Of a stretch of 64,000 bases of DNA, positions 61,166-64,000 are shown piece after piece (the stretch's first letter is position 1; the number at the start of each line of letters is the position of its first letter). The stretch lies in contig NZ_CP128647.1 in NCBI RefSeq assembly GCF_030644205.1, forward strand, positions 124,001 to 188,000. The letters run 5' to 3'. Both the position numbers and the translations under genes were made by a program. This stretch comes from Mogibacterium neglectum (GTDB lineage: Bacteria > Bacillota > Clostridia > Peptostreptococcales > Anaerovoracaceae). The notes beneath the pieces are model-generated. The model saw only the letters and a program-made list of their open reading frames with translations. It was not told where the DNA came from and ran no database searches.

Positions 61166-61732
61166 ATGCGATTACTAACAATCGACAAAATAATATCTTC
61201 AATAATGAAAGAAACTGAGGGACTTGATGCTGAAATAACAGATGGAATTATTCTTAGCAAAAAAGAAATTCCGCAGTCTGAAATCGAGAAAGCAAAATTC
61301 GAACTTGGAATAGAGTATTTAGATTCGATATTTTCGGAGTATATTTTAAGCTATAATTGGGGAAATTTTGGCTTTCTCAGCTACCAGTTTGGATATGGAG
61401 ATGAAATGAGCCTAAGCTGGCTGATTAACCGCAATCTTGATTACGATGAGTATTCCGTTCTTAGCAAAAATAACCTAATAATTATTGTAAACGGCGATCC
61501 ATACACTATTCTACTTGAGTGTAAGTCTGGTGAGATATATGCGTTCACAAGTGACATGAGTTATGAGGAGATAGTACCTGTTGCTTCCGATTTTGAAGAA
61601 TTTGTAAGAGCGATGGGAACTGCTCAGTATGCTGTTTGGAAAAACACTGAAAAAGAGTTTATAAAATCGATGGAGCGTGAGTATTCCGAGAGCAGCCTTA
61701 AGTTTTGGAAAGAACTTGTGAGCGTGTACTAA
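61166..61732 (+). CDS. SUKH/SMI1-KNR4-type protein, intact (copy 2)
   Basis: This 188-residue protein has SUKH landmarks: an N-terminal helix, a central W-G-N-F-G-F-L-S segment near residue 68, a strand I-I-I-V-N-G-D-P-Y near residue 110, S-G-E-I-Y-A-F-T-S-D near residue 124, and a helical end (S-D-F-E-E-F-V). SUKH proteins are typical immunity proteins for polymorphic nuclease or deaminase toxins. No toxin gene is adjacent. It is followed 20 bases later by its partner gene, with the same order as in the broken copy at 58121. Confidence 0.8.
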   Translation: MRLLTIDKIISSIMKETEGLDAEITDGIILSKKEIPQSEIEKAKFELGIEYLDSIFSEYILSYNWGNFGFLSYQFGYGDEMSLSWLINRNLDYDEYSVLSKNNLIIIVNGDPYTILLECKSGEIYAFTSDMSYEEIVPVASDFEEFVRAMGTAQYAVWKNTEKEFIKSMEREYSESSLKFWKELVSVY

Positions 61733-61752
61733 GCACGATGTAAGGAGGCACC

Positions 61753-62160
61753 ATGGAATTTATCATAGCCAATGAAGGCATTCCTCAAAATATCGGATGT
61801 GAAGGAGCGACTATTGCGTACTATGGTAGTGAAATAGAGTTTCACTATGAGACGATTCCTCCGCATGGCGACGAAATCTTTTCCGCAGAATTGCCATTCT
61901 TAGATATTAAGCTTCCGTTTTGGATATATGGAAGAAATCTGATTTTTCTTGATGCGTATTATTTGCTTGCAGAAACAGTGGAGGCACACACTTGGAATCC
62001 TATAACCAGCAGGCTTATCAACATACATACTGGGGAAAGTGCTAGTCTCGGTGATTGGTATAATAATGTGAAAGTAAAAGCGAATTACGTTGAATTAAAA
62101 AATGACTTCACTGGGGAAACAATGATATTAAAAGATGTTGAGAACCTGAACTGGGCTTAA
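61753..62160 (+). CDS. Cassette partner protein, intact (copy 2)
   Basis: This encodes 135 residues, soluble and beta-rich, with I-G-C-E-G-A-T-I-A-Y, P-P-H-G-D-E-I-F-S, L-P-F-W-I-Y-G-R and a C-terminal W-Y-N-N-V-K-V. I know no named family. Because it is always encoded right after a SUKH gene here and has three relics in 5 kb, I infer a second immunity-type protein. GGAGG lies seven bases before the ATG. Confidence 0.75.
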   Translation: MEFIIANEGIPQNIGCEGATIAYYGSEIEFHYETIPPHGDEIFSAELPFLDIKLPFWIYGRNLIFLDAYYLLAETVEAHTWNPITSRLINIHTGESASLGDWYNNVKVKANYVELKNDFTGETMILKDVENLNWA

Positions 62161-62163
62161 AAT

Positions 62164-62634
62164 GCTGTTATTCAGAACCTTTATGTGCAAACAGCAGAGG
62201 TTGGAGATCCAGGTTATACACTTGATCTGATTCTTGATACATATCGAAATATATATTGCTTGTTCAAGGAAGCCGAGGAAGATGTTTGTGAAGAAATATG
62301 CTACTATATTGAAGAATATTTGGAGCTCGGAAGACTGGAACACTATAATGAATATGGAATCGACATTGAACATCCTTATGAGGGGCTATTTTTAAAAACA
62401 GGATGCAGATATAAGTACACTATCAACCATACGAAAAAAGTGTATTACTCGCTCAATGAAACGAAAATCCTTTTTCAAGGCAACACAGAGAATGATTTTT
62501 CAGACCCACTACCAATACTGATGAGCTATGGATGAGGTACAGAACCCGGAGAATGGCTTGGCGATATTATTGGCGTGTCAGATAGCAGGCCAGAGGGATA
62601 TATGCTTTTAAAGAAACTATATATGGATAGGTAA
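62164..62634 (+). pseudogene. Third immunity-like gene, missing start and with a nonsense codon
   Basis: One frame of about 156 codons runs from just after the previous stop to TAA at 62632-62634. It has no ATG start and a TGA at 62533-62535. Readable parts are a helical D-L-I-L-D-T-Y-R-N-I-Y region, C-R-Y-K-Y-T, and after the stop G-E-W-L-G-D-I and L-L-K-K-L-Y. It is same-strand and abuts the partner gene. The family is not recognised. Confidence 0.55.
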
Positions 62635-63374
62635 ATGATAAAGCGTGATTCTCGTAGAAAAGACTGAATGATAGTGAAGAAATGAAAGGCTTGTTAGAAA
62701 ACGGATTAAGTAGATAAAGATTTATTTTAAGAAAATGATTTAAGTAAATTTTAATATGTCGATCTAAACTAAATTAAATACTGAAGACAACCGAGATGGA
62801 TAAACGTATTATACTTTGCGCCTATTTGCCAGTTGCTAAAACGGTTTATCGCAATGTAGGCAAAATTTTGACCACAATAATGAAGCTGATGTTGATATTA
62901 CAGATAATGAGGATAGGTTTTTTAACTTTTATGTCCATAAGCAAGATGCTTATTTTGCGAATAAGGTTTTCCCTGATATTCCGCTTCCAGTTTTCGTCAT
63001 AATCCGATAAATTGCACAAGAGAAATGACGAGATTAAGCAATGAGCAATATCCTTGGATGTATATGATGGATAAAGATTCGGAAACTAATAAATAAGGGA
63101 TCCTTACAGCAATCCCGTTCTTAGGTACAGATAAACGCATTATATCTGTGCTCCCACTACATAAGACAGAATCTATTTTCAGAGTGCTTAATGAGAATCT
63201 TGCACATGAACACAGTAATTTGAAAAAGACTATCGGAGAGCGCTGCCGATAATTATCTTACTGTTTCTGTTGCAACTACTAGTTTGCATGATTCATTTAT
63301 ATCTAATGACAACACGGGCACTGTCCAGCCCATAAGAGCTGGACAGCTGATATGTAGAGGATGGTGGCAATAAA
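62635..63374. other. Gene debris before the CPBP protease gene
   Basis: No intact gene. Two fragments start D-K-R-I-I (62796 onward, and about 63129 onward). The first continues in another frame as F-N-F-Y-V-H-K-Q-D-A-Y-F to a stop at 63007-63009. The second reads S-I-F-R-V-L-N-E-N-L to a stop near 63252. Copy B of the 28-nt repeat is at 62738-62765. A hairpin, TGTCCAGC with GCTGGACA, lies at about 63326-63349. Confidence 0.5.
62738..62765 (+). repeat. 28-nt repeat, copy B
   Basis: Second copy of the repeat at 60509-60536, differing at two bases. It lies among gene fragments and contains the same TTTAAGTAA stop-like context. Confidence 0.65.
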
Positions 63375-63980
63375 ATGTATAATAAACAGTTTAAAAATGG
63401 CATTTATTTCGCGATAGCAATCTGGTTGCTAGACATGTTATGCTTATATCTTGCGGGCAGGTTTTCTGGTAACGATTATTTGTGCTGGGTTGTAGGAATC
63501 ATTCCCACGATCGCAGTAATGACCATCACTTATCTGCAAAACCACGACCTAAAGGATCTTGGATTCTATCCGAAGCACCTAAAACAGGATGGCATTGTGA
63601 TGTGCTGTGTGCTCGTAATCGAATTGCTGATTGGATTCTATCTGTTCCATATGTCATGGGAGTACGCAATTCACAGTTGGCTATATTATATTTTCTGGAT
63701 CGCACTACAGGAGGAACTTGTTTACAGAGGATTCATCCAAAGCCACCTGTTTTTGTCGTGCATCAATCGGAAAGCCAGCTATTTGATTGGTGCAGCAATG
63801 TTTGCTGCATCGCATATCCCTTACCAGATGCAGATTAGGCCATGGGATGCCTTGTTTACGGTTCAGATATGCATTGCGTTTTTATGGCACTTTGTGTATT
63901 GCTGGATCATTGAGAAGAGAGGCAATATCTGCATCCCGTTGGTGATTCATGTGGCAACAGATTTCTTAGGAGTCATTTAA
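63375..63980 (+). CDS. CPBP family intramembrane metalloprotease (CAAX/Abi type)
   Basis: This membrane protein of 201 residues has about six spans. The three metal-site motifs of the CPBP family are present: Q-E-E-L-V-Y-R-G near residue 113, an A-A-S-H-I-P segment near residue 138, and H-V-A-T-D-F near residue 191. Family members act as prenyl-protein protease-like enzymes, in bacteriocin self-immunity or in surface protein processing. It lies just outside the debris zone, and the start has a weak ribosome binding site (GAGGATGG). Confidence 0.88.
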   Translation: MYNKQFKNGIYFAIAIWLLDMLCLYLAGRFSGNDYLCWVVGIIPTIAVMTITYLQNHDLKDLGFYPKHLKQDGIVMCCVLVIELLIGFYLFHMSWEYAIHSWLYYIFWIALQEELVYRGFIQSHLFLSCINRKASYLIGAAMFAASHIPYQMQIRPWDALFTVQICIAFLWHFVYCWIIEKRGNICIPLVIHVATDFLGVI

Positions 63981-64000
63981 GCTACTTGTTCTTTGTTAAC

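Overview
The window looks like a chromosomal segment of an anaerobic member of the Clostridia, probably close to Eubacteriales Family XIII (Mogibacterium/[Eubacterium] nodatum type). This placement is inferred from gene content, not from a marker search. The pointers are a complete rnfCDGEAB cluster, a Re-citrate synthase-type gene with aconitase and isocitrate dehydrogenase, a long clostridial glutamine synthetase, a YedF/DUF3343 selenium-associated pair, cell-wall sorting signals, and murB-PHP-rapZ-whiA order. Most genes lie on the + strand. A minus-strand block sits at 14.7-19.7 kb and a short one at 44.7-45.6 kb.

Region by region. 0-0.7 kb: the end of a dlt (D-alanylation) operon with a frameshifted dltD and an overlapping dltX-like small protein that is easily missed. 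0.9-7.7 kb: housekeeping and transport genes (YbjQ, DUF218/SanA-like, glutathione peroxidase, MATE, 5-FTHF cyclo-ligase, trpS, EFR1 flavodoxin/ferredoxin). 7.7-13.5 kb: an operon for the oxidative half of the TCA cycle (citrate synthase, aconitase, isocitrate dehydrogenase) ending in a translationally coupled AEC permease. It would supply 2-oxoglutarate for glutamate. 13.6-19.7 kb: an orphan amino-acid-binding lipoprotein, then minus-strand surface and membrane genes, including a protein with an SPRTG sorting signal. 19.9-31.5 kb: acyl-CoA synthetase, tRNA-Lys(CUU), a large acidic zinc-ribbon tail-anchored protein paired with UPF0182, glutamine synthetase and serS. 31.6-38.4 kb: an Orn/Lys/Arg decarboxylase-fold enzyme and the Rnf complex. 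38.6-44.4 kb: a beta-helix surface protein, an AGCS amino acid:Na+ symporter, and a large membrane-anchored FMN-binding protein with a textbook flavinylation motif. The Rnf complex, a symporter able to use its Na+ gradient, and this exported flavoprotein may form one redox-linked neighbourhood. 44.5-52.8 kb: an internally deleted IS200-like element, DUF3343-yedF, an AI-2E family permease, murB, PHP, rapZ, whiA and an RlmD-type methyltransferase.

From 52.8 to about 63.3 kb the sequence is visibly more AT-rich and is a genomic-island scrapyard. It holds a frameshifted CD1845-like conjugative-element protein, a decayed serine recombinase, an IS200 left-end fragment, and truncated DUF4365 and AlbA_2-type genes. 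It also holds a two-gene immunity-like cassette (a SUKH/SMI1-KNR4-type gene plus a partner) with one intact copy, one broken copy and one fragment. Intact cargo includes two alpha/beta hydrolases, a GNAT acetyltransferase, a TIGR02328-type DNA-repair-like protein and several unrecognised small proteins. A CPBP membrane protease closes the window.

The strongest candidates for something new are the FMN-binding Ig-type surface protein near Rnf, the zinc-ribbon/UPF0182 pair, the relocated dltX, and the orphan immunity-cassette array. No wholly new system is proven from sequence alone.
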